From NCBI RefSeq assembly GCF_013375155.1, contig NZ_JABXOF010000004.1, forward strand, positions 186,001 through 250,000: DNA of 64,000 bases, given 5' to 3'. The stretch comes from Serratia ureilytica (GTDB lineage: Bacteria > Pseudomonadota > Gammaproteobacteria > Enterobacterales > Enterobacteriaceae). Below the pieces are notes generated by a model. That model was not told the origin of the DNA, searched no databases, and saw only the letters and a list, made by a program, of their open reading frames with translations. Below are positions 40,595 to 49,459 of the stretch, piece by piece. A program made the position numbers and the translations under genes. Position 1 is the first letter of the stretch. Each line of letters begins with the position of its first letter.

Positions 40595-42049
40595 ATGAAA
40601 TTGAATAATCCCGAGCTGTTGCGCAGCCAGTGTCTGATCAACGGCGAGTGGTGCGATGCCCTGAGCGGCAAACGTGAAGCAGTGATCAACCCGGCCACCG
40701 GCGTCGAACTGGCCAGCATTCCGCTGGTCAGCGAAGAGGAAACCCAGCAGGCGATCGCGGCGGCGCAGCGGGCGCAAAACGACTGGAAACAGCTGACCGC
40801 CAAGCAGCGTTCCGCGCTGCTGTTGGCCTGGGCCGACAAAGTGTTGGCCGCGCAGGAAGATCTGGCGCAGCTGATGACCGCCGAGCAGGGCAAATCGCTG
40901 GCGGAAGCGCGCGGCGAAGTAGCCTACGCCGCGTCGTTCATCACCTGGTTCGCCGAAGAGGCCAAGCGGGTGGACGGCGCGGTATTGCAGGCGCCGCAGG
41001 CTTCGCAGCGCCTGGTGGTGGTGAAGCAGCCGATCGGCGTGTGCGCGGCCATCACCCCATGGAATTTCCCGGCGGCGATGATCACCCGCAAGGTGGCGCC
41101 GGCGCTGGCGGCGGGCTGCGCCATCATCGTCAAACCGGCCGAGCAAACGCCGCTGACCGCGCTGGCGCTGGCGAAGCTGGCGCAGGACGCCGGCATTCCC
41201 GCCGGCGTGTTGCAGGTGGTGACCGGCGAAGCGGCGCAGGTGGGCAAGGTGCTGTGCGACAGCCCGGTGGTGCGCAAACTGAGCTTTACCGGCTCGACCG
41301 AGGTCGGCCGCATCCTGATGGCGCAGTGCGCGCCGAGCATCAAGAAACTGTCGCTGGAGCTGGGCGGTAACGCGCCGGTCATCGTGTTTGACGACGCCAA
41401 TCTGGACGCGGCGGTGGCGGGCATCATGGCCTCCAAATTCCGCAACAGCGGCCAGACCTGCGTGTGCGCCAACCGTATCTACGTGCAGGACGGCATCTAC
41501 GAGCGGCTGGCGGAGAAACTGGTGGCGGCGGTCGAGCAGTTGAAAGTGGGAGACGGCAGCCACGAAGGCACCACCCAGGGGCCGTTGATCGACAGCGATG
41601 CGGTAGCGAAGGTGCAGAGCCATATCGACGACGCGCTGATCAAAGGGGCGCAGATCGCCACCGGCGGCCAGCCGCACGCGCTCGGCGGCACCTTCTTCCA
41701 GCCGACGGTGGTGACCGGCGTGACGCAGAAGATGCGCTTCGCCAAAGAAGAGACCTTCGGGCCGGTGGCGCCGCTGTTCCGCTTCCATGACGAGGCGGAA
41801 GCCATCGCCATGGCCAACGACACCGAATTCGGCCTGGCCGCCTACCTGTTCACGCAGAACGCCGCGCGCCAGTGGCGCGTGCCGGAAGCGCTGGAGTACG
41901 GCATGGTCGGCATCAACACCGGGCTGATTTCCAACGAAGTGGCGCCGTTCGGCGGCGTGAAACAGTCAGGGCTCGGGCGTGAAGGATCGCGCTACGGGAT
42001 AGAAGAATATCTGGAGCTGAAATACCTGTGTATCGATGTGAGCCGTTGA
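40595..42049 (+). CDS. gabD: Succinate-semialdehyde dehydrogenase (NADP+) GabD
   Basis: A 484-residue aldehyde dehydrogenase oxidising succinate semialdehyde to succinate. Catalytic Cys in FRNSGQTCVCANRIYVQDG, catalytic Glu in LSLELGGNAPVIVFDDAN, and the NADP-binding region in ITPWNFPAAMITRKVAPALA. Begins MKLNNPELLRSQCLINGEWC like E. coli GabD. Second gene of the operon. Confidence 0.95.
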   Translation: MKLNNPELLRSQCLINGEWCDALSGKREAVINPATGVELASIPLVSEEETQQAIAAAQRAQNDWKQLTAKQRSALLLAWADKVLAAQEDLAQLMTAEQGKSLAEARGEVAYAASFITWFAEEAKRVDGAVLQAPQASQRLVVVKQPIGVCAAITPWNFPAAMITRKVAPALAAGCAIIVKPAEQTPLTALALAKLAQDAGIPAGVLQVVTGEAAQVGKVLCDSPVVRKLSFTGSTEVGRILMAQCAPSIKKLSLELGGNAPVIVFDDANLDAAVAGIMASKFRNSGQTCVCANRIYVQDGIYERLAEKLVAAVEQLKVGDGSHEGTTQGPLIDSDAVAKVQSHIDDALIKGAQIATGGQPHALGGTFFQPTVVTGVTQKMRFAKEETFGPVAPLFRFHDEAEAIAMANDTEFGLAAYLFTQNAARQWRVPEALEYGMVGINTGLISNEVAPFGGVKQSGLGREGSRYGIEEYLELKYLCIDVSR

Positions 42050-42069
42050 GCGTCAGGACGTTAACCCAT

Positions 42070-42091
42070 CCCGGCGGCCAGCGTCGCCGGG
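42070..42091 (+). terminator. Hairpin between gabD and the permease gene
   Basis: CCCGGCG-GCCAGCGT-CGCCGGG without a T run, in the 58-bp gap before the permease. More likely an attenuating or mRNA-stabilising stem than a full stop. Confidence 0.45.
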
Positions 42092-42107
42092 CGATAAAGG
42101 ATGATGC

Positions 42108-43349
42108 ATGTCTGATAATATCTCTGTTTCTCCGGCGCTTGCCGCCGGGGTGCGAGCACCTGCACCCGCCAAATCGTTAAGTTTCCTCGAAGGGGTGGCG
42201 ATGATCGTCGGCACCAACATCGGCGCCGGGGTGCTCTCCATCGCCTACGCCTCCAGCAAGGCCGGCTTTCTGCCGCTGCTGTTCTGGCTGGTGCTGGTGG
42301 GAAGCCTGACCACCATCACCATGCTGTACGTTGCCGAATCCACGTTGCGCACCCGCGCGCATCTGCAGCTGAGCGGGCTGGCGAAGCGCTACGTCGGCGG
42401 CCTGGGCGCCTGGCTGATGTTCGCTTCGGTATGCGTCAACAGCGTTGGGGCGCTCACCGCCTACATGACCGGCAGCGGCAAGCTGCTGCAATCGCTGTTC
42501 GGCATCTCGCCGGCACTGGGCAGCCTGCTGTTCTTCGTGCCCGCCGCCGGCGTGCTGTACCTCGGTTTGAAAGCGATTGGCCGCGGCGAGAAGTTCATCA
42601 GCATCGGCATGGTGGTGATGTTGACCGCCCTGGTGGCGGCGACGCTGCTGAAAGACACCACCCAGATGCGCAACCTGTTGGACGGCGACTGGCGCTATAT
42701 GGTGCCGGTGTTCAACGTGGTGGTGTTCTGCTTCTCGGCGCAGTACATCGTGCCGGAAATGGCGCGCGGCTTTGCCGACAAACCGGAGCAACTGCCGAAG
42801 GCGATCATTGTCGGCATGGTGGTGACGTTCATTTTGCTGGCGGCGGTGCCGATGTCGGTGATTGCGCTCAGCGGGCTGAATGACATCTCCGACGTGGCCA
42901 CTATTTCCTGGGGCCAGGCGCTGGGGCAGTGGGCGTTCTTCTCCGCCAACATCTTTGCGCTGTGCGCGATGCTGACCTCGTACTGGGGATTGGGCGGCAG
43001 CTTCCTGACCAATATTTTCGACAAGTTCCGGCTGGGCAACGACGAGCTGCCGCTGCGCCGCTTCGGCGTGCTGCTGCTGGTGGTGGTGCCGCCGTTCGCG
43101 CTGGCCTACAGCGGGCTGGTGTCGTTCGTCAACGCGCTCTATTTCGCCGGGGTGTTCAGCGGGGTGATCCTGTCGATCATGCCGATGCTGATCCTGCGCG
43201 GCGCGCGCAAACACGGCGACCAAACCCCACGCTGGCAGTGCAACTGGATCACGCATCCGCTGCTGCAGATCAGCATTGTGTTGCTGTACCTGGCCAGCGC
43301 GGTGTACGCCATCGCTTCATTGTTAGGCTATCTGCCCTCTGGATGGTGA
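42108..43349 (+). CDS. Aromatic/hydroxy amino acid permease (HAAAP family)
   Basis: A 413-residue membrane protein with about eleven spans, of the family of TyrP, Mtr, TnaB and SdaC. The N-terminal FLEGVAMIVGTNIGAGVLSI holds the unwound-helix motif GTNIGAGVLS of this group; FCFSAQYIVPEMARGF is also conserved. Family members carry aromatic amino acids, serine or threonine. Its place after gabTD suggests uptake of GABA or the amine the MocR regulator senses; this is inference from context. Confidence 0.82.
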   Translation: MSDNISVSPALAAGVRAPAPAKSLSFLEGVAMIVGTNIGAGVLSIAYASSKAGFLPLLFWLVLVGSLTTITMLYVAESTLRTRAHLQLSGLAKRYVGGLGAWLMFASVCVNSVGALTAYMTGSGKLLQSLFGISPALGSLLFFVPAAGVLYLGLKAIGRGEKFISIGMVVMLTALVAATLLKDTTQMRNLLDGDWRYMVPVFNVVVFCFSAQYIVPEMARGFADKPEQLPKAIIVGMVVTFILLAAVPMSVIALSGLNDISDVATISWGQALGQWAFFSANIFALCAMLTSYWGLGGSFLTNIFDKFRLGNDELPLRRFGVLLLVVVPPFALAYSGLVSFVNALYFAGVFSGVILSIMPMLILRGARKHGDQTPRWQCNWITHPLLQISIVLLYLASAVYAIASLLGYLPSGW

Positions 43350-43393
43350 TTTGCCTTCCCTCAAGCAGTGATGTTGTTTCTCGGCATTGAGAA

Positions 43394-43421
43394 CGGCGGC
43401 GTCGTGGCCGCCGATTTTTTT
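43394..43421 (+). terminator. Terminator after the gab-permease operon
   Basis: CGGCGGC-GTCGTG-GCCGCCG followed by ATTTTTTT. Confidence 0.9.
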
Positions 43422-43422
43422 C

Positions 43423-44109
<687 letters not shown>

Positions 44110-44220
44110 CTAAAAATCAATCTGTTAGCCTAAAAGTTCTTTTATGACGCGGCGGACGGCGGCGCTGGCGCGACGTGATATATTTGTTGCCAACACGTGA
44201 ATTGAGCCGTATTGGGTAAC

Positions 44221-44937
44221 ATGAAGACGCAGTGGATAGAACGAGTGAAAGTGGGATGCGCGCGCCTGTGGCCGCACCCGCTGGCGGTGGGCAAACGAGA
44301 GATGCTGATTTCCAGCGTTGGCGCCGGTTTGGGGCTGATGCTCGCCGGCTGGATCAGCCACTTTATTTTGGGCGAGGTGAACCTGTGGTTTATCGCGCCG
44401 ATGGGCGCTTCGGCGGTGCTGCTGTTCGGCGTGCCGAACAGCCCGCTGGCGCAGCCCTGGTCGATCGTCGGCGGCAATGCGCTGGCGGCGACGGTGGGCG
44501 TCAGCGCCGGTCTGCTGATCCCCGATCCGGGCCTGGCCTGCGGCGTTGCGGCGGCGGTGGCCATCGGCCTGATGTTCAAGCTGCGCTGCCTGCACCCACC
44601 CGGCGGCGCGGTGGCGCTGACCGCCATCCTCGGCGGCCCCGGCATTCATCAGATGGGCTACCACTTCGTGTTGTACCCGGTGCTGCTGAACTCGGTGCTG
44701 CTGGCGGCGCTGGCCATTCTGTTCAATAACCTGGCCGGGCGGCGCTACCCGCACGCGCTGGCGCCGGCGGAGCCCAAGCCGGCCAATCTGCCGATCGATG
44801 CCGTTTCCATCACCCGCGCCGATCTGCACGAGGCGCTGATGGAGGGGGATCTGTTCGATATCGATGAGGACGATCTGCAGGAGATCCTGCTGCGCGCCGA
44901 GCAGCTGGCGCATCAGCGGCAAAGCAAGATTGCCTGA
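44221..44937 (+). CDS. HPP-family membrane protein
   Basis: A 238-residue protein with four to five N-terminal membrane spans and the family motif HPPGGAVALTAILGGPGIHQ. FIAPMGASAVLLFGVPNSPL is also diagnostic. A soluble acidic tail (LFDIDEDDLQEILLRAEQLA) follows. Some HPP proteins are linked to nitrite transport; the role here is unknown. I choose the ATG at 44221; no strong ribosome binding site is visible. The stop is adjacent to the convergent acetyltransferase stop. Confidence 0.85.
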   Translation: MKTQWIERVKVGCARLWPHPLAVGKREMLISSVGAGLGLMLAGWISHFILGEVNLWFIAPMGASAVLLFGVPNSPLAQPWSIVGGNALAATVGVSAGLLIPDPGLACGVAAAVAIGLMFKLRCLHPPGGAVALTAILGGPGIHQMGYHFVLYPVLLNSVLLAALAILFNNLAGRRYPHALAPAEPKPANLPIDAVSITRADLHEALMEGDLFDIDEDDLQEILLRAEQLAHQRQSKIA

Positions 44938-45378
44938 TCAGCCCAGCGTTTTGCGGTAAAACACCACCCGCTCCGTTTCGGCAAAGCCCAGCGCCGCATG
45001 CAGGCGCTGGGAGTCCAGATTGTCGATGTCGGTATCCGACGCCAGCTCGCTGCACCCCTGCTGCTTCGCCCACTCCTGCACCTGCGCGATCAAGCGCGCG
45101 GCCCAGCCCTGGCGGCGGGCGCGCTCGACGGTATAAATCCCTTCCAGAAACGCCACCGGCGACGATTCGCAGCCGTTGACGTAATCGTAGCGCAGCGCGA
45201 CCTCGGCAAAGCCAACGAAAGCGCCGTCCAGCCCCCGCGCCATAAACGCGGTGTGGTGCGGCGAAGCCAATATCTCGCGCATTTCCGCGCGGTGATCTTC
45301 AGGCGAGCTGGAGGGCCACAGCGCGGTGCGCAGCGCCAGCCAGGCGTCGAGGTTGTCGTGGTCGCAGATGACGATCAT
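44938..45378 (-). CDS. aac(6')-Ic: Aminoglycoside 6'-N-acetyltransferase AAC(6')-Ic
   Basis: A 146-residue GNAT enzyme that acetylates the 6' amine of tobramycin, netilmicin and amikacin. The sequence follows the chromosomal S. marcescens enzyme as I remember it: MIVICDHDNLDAWLALRTAL, ASPHHTAFMARGLDGAFVGF, then the acetyl-CoA loop YTVERARRQGWAARLIAQVQ and GFAETERVVFYRKTLG. The gene is intrinsic to the species and usually weakly expressed. It is the last core gene before the accessory region. The 175-bp gap upstream should hold its promoter. Confidence 0.92.
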   Translation of the reverse strand: MIVICDHDNLDAWLALRTALWPSSSPEDHRAEMREILASPHHTAFMARGLDGAFVGFAEVALRYDYVNGCESSPVAFLEGIYTVERARRQGWAARLIAQVQEWAKQQGCSELASDTDIDNLDSQRLHAALGFAETERVVFYRKTLG

Positions 45379-45553
45379 GCAGGGGCCTTATGAGTCGGAA
45401 TAAATCAGGAATGCCGAGAGGGAAGTGTGGCACGGCGGCGGGAAACAAAAAAGCCATTATGCCGAGGGGCGCCCTTCATTAGGATGAAAGGGGTGTTGAT
45501 ATTTTAAGCGAAGTTAGTATAGGGTACGGCCAGGGCGCTGATAAGGGATTGTT

Positions 45554-46189
45554 ATGGATGCGAAAGCCGTAGCTCAAGGAATACTTGAGGGAATAGAGTC
45601 TTTACCAAGGGGCATTGCCTATAGTGCTCGTAGGACATGGCAGGGAGCAGGGCTCGGCGGTCGAGAGCTTAAGCGCCGCAATGAAATCGAAACGGAACGG
45701 TTCATCAAGGTCGTTCGTGCCGGCTATGGTATCGAAGCCCCGCTACGTGAGCTGATAGCGGTGATTATCCGTGACTGCTATCAGCGGATGGATCTGCAAA
45801 CACAAACCGTGCTAAGCCAAAAATTAAACCATGTAGAGGGTTATCTTACAGGACGTATGGGGACGCAGTTCATTCTGGTTCAGCAAATCACACACCATAT
45901 TTTGAAAAAGGTTATCGGCAGCACACTTTTCAAATGGGTATTCAAAGGTGTCACCATTGCTGGGCTAAACATCATTCTTTTACAAGGAATTATTGAACAG
46001 GCCGCCGTTTCTTCGCGTCGTTTGCGGGAACAATATCCCTCAACGTACCATAAGCTCACGCCACGAAATTTGGACATGATCTACTTTCTGGCGGAGGAGT
46101 ATCTTGAACCCTTTGTTGCCTATACCAGCAAATCGAAAATGTTCTGTGAAGGTGTGAATCATGAGCTATCTAAAGTCTTGGGGCAGTAA
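45554..46189 (+). CDS. Unrecognised protein with central hydrophobic segment
   Basis: A 211-residue protein I do not recognise. The N-terminal half is mostly helical and charged (GGRELKRRNEIETERFIKVV), and about residues 125-145 (WVFKGVTIAGLNIILLQGI) are hydrophobic enough for a membrane span. Composition is lower in GC than the core genes to the left. It overlaps a small membrane-protein gene by 29 bp in another frame, so the two form a translationally coupled unit. Paired genes of this form include toxin-immunity and envelope-defence pairs, but nothing in the sequence proves it. Confidence 0.7.
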   Translation: MDAKAVAQGILEGIESLPRGIAYSARRTWQGAGLGGRELKRRNEIETERFIKVVRAGYGIEAPLRELIAVIIRDCYQRMDLQTQTVLSQKLNHVEGYLTGRMGTQFILVQQITHHILKKVIGSTLFKWVFKGVTIAGLNIILLQGIIEQAAVSSRRLREQYPSTYHKLTPRNLDMIYFLAEEYLEPFVAYTSKSKMFCEGVNHELSKVLGQ

Positions 46190-46370
46190 GCTCGGTAAAG
46201 GATTGTCGCACCTTGTGGAAGCGATTTTGGGCGGGATATTTTCTGTCGCTGCGTTTGGCTCACTGTTCTGGTTCGACGAATGGTGGCAACGAATTCTGAG
46301 CGCGGCAATATTCCTGTTGCTGGTGTTTGTCACTATTGCTTTGTGTAGCCTTGTGAGAGGCGAGCGATAG
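46161..46370 (+). CDS. Small two-span membrane protein
   Basis: A 69-residue protein, MSYLKSWGSKLGKGLSHLVE then two hydrophobic spans (AILGGIFSVAAFGSLFWF and ILSAAIFLLLVFVTIALCSL) with a charged end. The start lies inside the preceding gene and follows GAAGGTG. Its size and coupling fit an immunity or accessory membrane protein for the upstream product; no family recognised. Confidence 0.65.
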   Translation: MSYLKSWGSKLGKGLSHLVEAILGGIFSVAAFGSLFWFDEWWQRILSAAIFLLLVFVTIALCSLVRGER

Positions 46371-46539
46371 CGGATAGATCAATCAAAAGCCAGCGGTTGG
46401 ATTTTAACTAATGATCAAGTGATGATGACTTCCTATCGTTAAGTAATAAAATCAATGAACTGGCTAAAATCCTTGCTTGTGAAGTTCGTTAAATTTGTTG
46501 GCCGACAAACTGCTGACCTGGCTGAATCCATAGTCATTG
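46371..46539 (+). pseudogene. Intergenic stretch with a truncated small ORF at the IS edge
   Basis: From 46455 an ATG opens a frame, MNWLKSLLVKFVKFVGRQTA..., which continues for 28 codons to the left IS end at 46540 and loses its natural 3' end there. The amphipathic start resembles that of the small protein at 46161 (MSYLKSWGSKLGKGL). No continuation is recognisable right of the IS. The rest of the stretch shows nothing. Confidence 0.4.
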
Positions 46540-46568
46540 TGACCTGCCCCCAGTATTAGATACAACCA

Positions 46569-47354
46569 TCAGTTAGTAATGTCGGTTTGTTTACCTTCAC
46601 ATTTTCCATTTCGCCACCGAGCTGCAAACTCTGATGGCGTGAACGATATCGCTGAACCAGTGCTCATTCAGGCATTCATCGCGGAATCGTCCGTTAAAGC
46701 TCTCTATGAATCCGTTCTGCGTTGGCTTGCCCGGCTGGGTTAAGCGTAACTCAACACCATGCTCAAAAGCCCATTGATCCAGTGCGCGGCAGGTGAACTC
46801 CGGCCCCTGGTCAGTTCTTATCGTCGCCGGATAACCTCGAAACAGTGCAATGCTGCCCAGGATACGCGTGACCTGAACGCCTGAAATCCCGAATGCGATG
46901 GTAATTGTCAGACTCTCCTTCGTGAAGTCGTCCACACAGGTCAGGCACTTGATCCTGCGACCAGTGGCGAGCGCGTCCATGACAAAATCCATCGACCAGG
47001 TCAGGTTGGGCGCCGACGGGCGGAGCAGCGGCAGGCGTTCTGTTGCCAGCCCTTTACGACGCCGCCTGCGTTTACGCCCAGCCCACTCAGATGATAAAGG
47101 CGGTACACGCGCTTGTGATTAACATGCAGGCCTTCACGGCGCAGTAATTGCCAGATGCGGCGGTAACCAAAACGCCTGCGCTCCAGTGCCAGCTCAGTGA
47201 TACGCCCTGATAAATGTGCATCGGCCGCCGGACGCTGAGCCTCATAGCGGAAGGTCGACAGGGACAAACCTGTAAGCCTGCAGGCACGACGTTGAGACAG
47301 ACCGGTCGCATCACTCATAAACTCAACAGCTTCCCGCTTCTGGTCTGTCGTCAG
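46569..47354 (-). pseudogene. IS3-family transposase orfB, broken
   Basis: Reading from right to left, the frame carries TTDQKREAVEF, MSDATGLSQRRACRLTGLSL and HKRVYRLYHLSGLGV, then needs a shift of one base (an A is missing in GTAAACGC) to continue as RRRRKGLATERL and MDFVMDALATGRRIKCL. DDE residues are present: D in SMDFVMD, D in IRTDQGPEF, E in GFIESFNGRF. After FSDIVHA the expected ~25 residues are missing, and the C terminus SEFAARWRNGKCEGKQTDIT resumes in another frame, ending at 46569. The junction shares ACGCC, so a microhomology deletion is likely. Confidence 0.8.
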
Positions 47355-47614
47355 TACTTTCGCCCCAGAGCCACTTGAAGTGCCTCCTTATCCAGCATGG
47401 CTTCGGCAAGTAGCTTCTTGAGTCTGGCATTCTCTTCTTCAAGCGACTTCAGGCGCTTAACCTCGGGCACCTCCATACCGCCATACTTCTTACGCCAAGT
47501 ATAAAAGGTGGCATCGGAAATGGCGTGCTTGCGGCAGAGCTCACGGGCAGAAATCCCGGCTTCAGCTTCGCGGAGGATACTGATGACCTGTCCATCGGAA
47601 AAACGCTTCTTCAT
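47351..47614 (-). CDS. IS3-family transposase orfA
   Basis: An 87-residue helix-turn-helix protein, MKKRFSDGQVISILREAEAG then ARELCRKHAISDATFYTWRK, and a leucine-zipper-like end (LEEENARLKKLLAEAMLDKE). Typical OrfA of the IS407-like group of IS3 elements. Complete, but its partner orfB is broken. Confidence 0.9.
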   Translation of the reverse strand: MKKRFSDGQVISILREAEAGISARELCRKHAISDATFYTWRKKYGGMEVPEVKRLKSLEEENARLKKLLAEAMLDKEALQVALGRKY

Positions 47615-47696
47615 GGGGATGTCCTCATGTGGCTTATGAAGACATTACTAACATCGCGGTGTATTAATCAACGGGGAGCAGGTCATCACTATGTGA

Positions 47697-47799
47697 TATA
47701 CCCATGATGCTTCAAGTTGCAGGAGCCTGAACTTAGGGCCGCAGTCGGGGTAACTTGTTTGAGTACTACCATCCTGCATCTTGAGGTTACTTGGGTATA
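47697..47799. repeat. Palindromic repeat bounded by TATACCC
   Basis: 103 bp with inverted ends: TATACCCATGATGCTTCAAG... (47697-47724) and the complement of TATACCCAAGTAACCTCAAG... (47772-47799), about 22 of 28 positions paired. It begins 11 bp after the IS end. The repeat type is common between genes in Serratia and Yersinia and probably predates the IS. Together with flanks it fills the 280-bp gap to the next gene. Confidence 0.7.
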
Positions 47800-47894
47800 C
47801 ATACTACAAAATCAAGCATAGAAAGCTTAAAAAGGATCTGATAGTCTAAAAATGTTTTAAATTTAGGCTATTACACAGCAGAATAGGGATTTGT

Positions 47895-49346
47895 ATGGCT
47901 GATATAAGAAGTAAGTTGAAAAGTAAGTACTCTCAAAGAAATAAATATGCTAATTTTGGCTCGGCTCTGAGAAGTATAGATATTAAAGGTTTTCGAGGTA
48001 TAGAGGATATTACTCTGAGCTTGGATTTTCCTGTAACGGCAATTTCTGGTTTAAATGGCGCAGGTAAAAGTACTCTTGGGCAATTAGCTATTTGTGCATA
48101 TAAAAAACCGGTAACAGCACAAGGTTATAAACGGCTTTATATAAAAGACTTTTTCCCCGTATCAAAAGCTGATCCGAGTCCATTTAAAATGGATTCAAGT
48201 GTTATTTATAAATATGAAACCAATGACCATAATAGAACTCAAGATGTAACCGTTTCACGTATAAAATCTTCTTGGTCTGGATATAAACGTCAGCCGGAGA
48301 GACATTGTTATTATATAGGTTTTACTGTATACATTCCAAAAGTTGAGCGTCGTGATCTCAGTGTCTATGGGGGAAGGGATTTCGATTTGACAGTGAGAAG
48401 GAATGTTGACCAAGAGATAATATCAAGGATGGCTAAAATTATCGGCCATCCATATGACGATGTTGCATTTCAGGGAATATCGCATAGGAAACGAGAGACA
48501 GAAATAGGGATGGTTGAAAGACTTGGATATTCATATTCAGAAAATAACATGGGCTTTGGCGAAGGCCGGGTGCTTTATACCGTTGATATGTTAGAAACAT
48601 CCCCGGAACAGAGCTTATTTGTTTTAGAAGAGCCAGAAACGTCTCTTCATGAAAGTGCGCAATATGAATTTACGAAATATCTTATGGATGTTTGTGAGCG
48701 GAGAAAACATCAAATTATTCTTTCTACTCATTCTAGTGTTATTTTAAATGCATTGCCTCCAGAGGCTCGTAAATTATTGATTCGTGATAAAACTGGCGTG
48801 GATATAAAAGACGGCATTTCAACAACGCACATAAGATCAATACTCTCAGACGGTCATTTTAAAGGACTGCATGTTTGTGTTGAGGATCATTTTGCTAAGG
48901 TACTACTTAGCCAAGTAATAAGGCTTAAAAGGCGAGACATCCTCAAATCCATTCAGATTACTGATGTTGGTGATAAAACTGCTGTAAGAAAAGCAGTAGA
49001 GATTTTGAGTAAATCTGAACTAAATGCTATTGCAGTTAGGGATGCTGATGTAGGTGAGGATCATAGAGGGAACTTATTTTCTTTTCCTGGCAATCGTCCT
49101 CCGGAAGTTGAGGTTTACCAACATGCTGCTGTTAAAGAATTTTTAAAGCAAGAATATGGAATTGATTTTGATTGGCTAATACAAAGAAAAGGCGTTGAAG
49201 ATCATCACCTCTATACAAAAACAATTTCAGAAGAAGTGGAATGCGAGGAGGAAGTGGTGAGAATACTAGCGATTAAGAAATACATAGATGTTCTTGGGGA
49301 TCAGTTTGATAGCTTGGTTGATAAAATTGTCGAGAAAATAGTTTAG
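47895..49346 (+). CDS. OLD-family ATPase with C-terminal TOPRIM nuclease domain
   Basis: A 483-residue protein, clearly AT-rich relative to the core. N-terminal ABC-type ATPase: Walker A GLNGAGKST (52-60), signature-like MGFGEGRV (219-226), Walker B LFVLEEPETSLH (241-252) and switch His in ILSTHSS (276-281). The C-terminal part has TOPRIM residues: Glu330 in HVCVED and the DxD pair in VRDADVGED (383, 385). This is the layout of OLD nucleases such as P2 Old; no UvrD-like partner (as in Gabija) is adjacent, so it is class 1-like. A role in phage defence is likely by family but untested. Confidence 0.82.
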   Translation: MADIRSKLKSKYSQRNKYANFGSALRSIDIKGFRGIEDITLSLDFPVTAISGLNGAGKSTLGQLAICAYKKPVTAQGYKRLYIKDFFPVSKADPSPFKMDSSVIYKYETNDHNRTQDVTVSRIKSSWSGYKRQPERHCYYIGFTVYIPKVERRDLSVYGGRDFDLTVRRNVDQEIISRMAKIIGHPYDDVAFQGISHRKRETEIGMVERLGYSYSENNMGFGEGRVLYTVDMLETSPEQSLFVLEEPETSLHESAQYEFTKYLMDVCERRKHQIILSTHSSVILNALPPEARKLLIRDKTGVDIKDGISTTHIRSILSDGHFKGLHVCVEDHFAKVLLSQVIRLKRRDILKSIQITDVGDKTAVRKAVEILSKSELNAIAVRDADVGEDHRGNLFSFPGNRPPEVEVYQHAAVKEFLKQEYGIDFDWLIQRKGVEDHHLYTKTISEEVECEEEVVRILAIKKYIDVLGDQFDSLVDKIVEKIV

Positions 49347-49425
49347 CAACTAAATTATTTGAAGATATGCAGGATTACCTCTAAATACTAAGTGGCGGTA
49401 TCCTATAGGTATCCTGGAAAGTAGT

Positions 49426-49459
49426 AAGGGCTTGCGAATCATCGCAAGCCCTTGATTTT
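49426..49459. terminator. Hairpin between the OLD gene and the tRNA fragment
   Basis: AAGGGCTTGCG-AATCAT-CGCAAGCCCTT, a perfect 11-bp stem, followed by GATTTTT on the plus strand. It lies just beyond the 3' end of the tRNA fragment and was probably the tRNA terminator; it can also end the OLD transcript. Confidence 0.75.

Larger units (their letters stand above)
46540..47685 (-). mobile_element. Decayed IS3-family element (IS407-like group)
   Basis: About 1146 bp bounded by imperfect terminal inverted repeats: TGACCTGCCCCCAGTATTAG at the left end and, on the minus strand, TGACCTGCTCCCCGTTGATT at the right end. It holds the usual orfA and orfB on the minus strand. orfA is intact; orfB has a one-base frameshift near 47060 and an internal deletion near 46630. 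No target duplication flanks the ends (ATTG left, TCAC right). It cannot make active transposase itself. Confidence 0.85.

Noticed and set aside
39230-41788. An 852-codon open frame antisense to gabT and gabD
   Set aside because: Longest frame in the region but only a shadow; both sense genes have complete catalytic motifs.
46534-47686. TCAT on both sides of the IS as target duplication
   Set aside because: Using it would offset the two inverted repeats by about five bases, so the match is probably chance.
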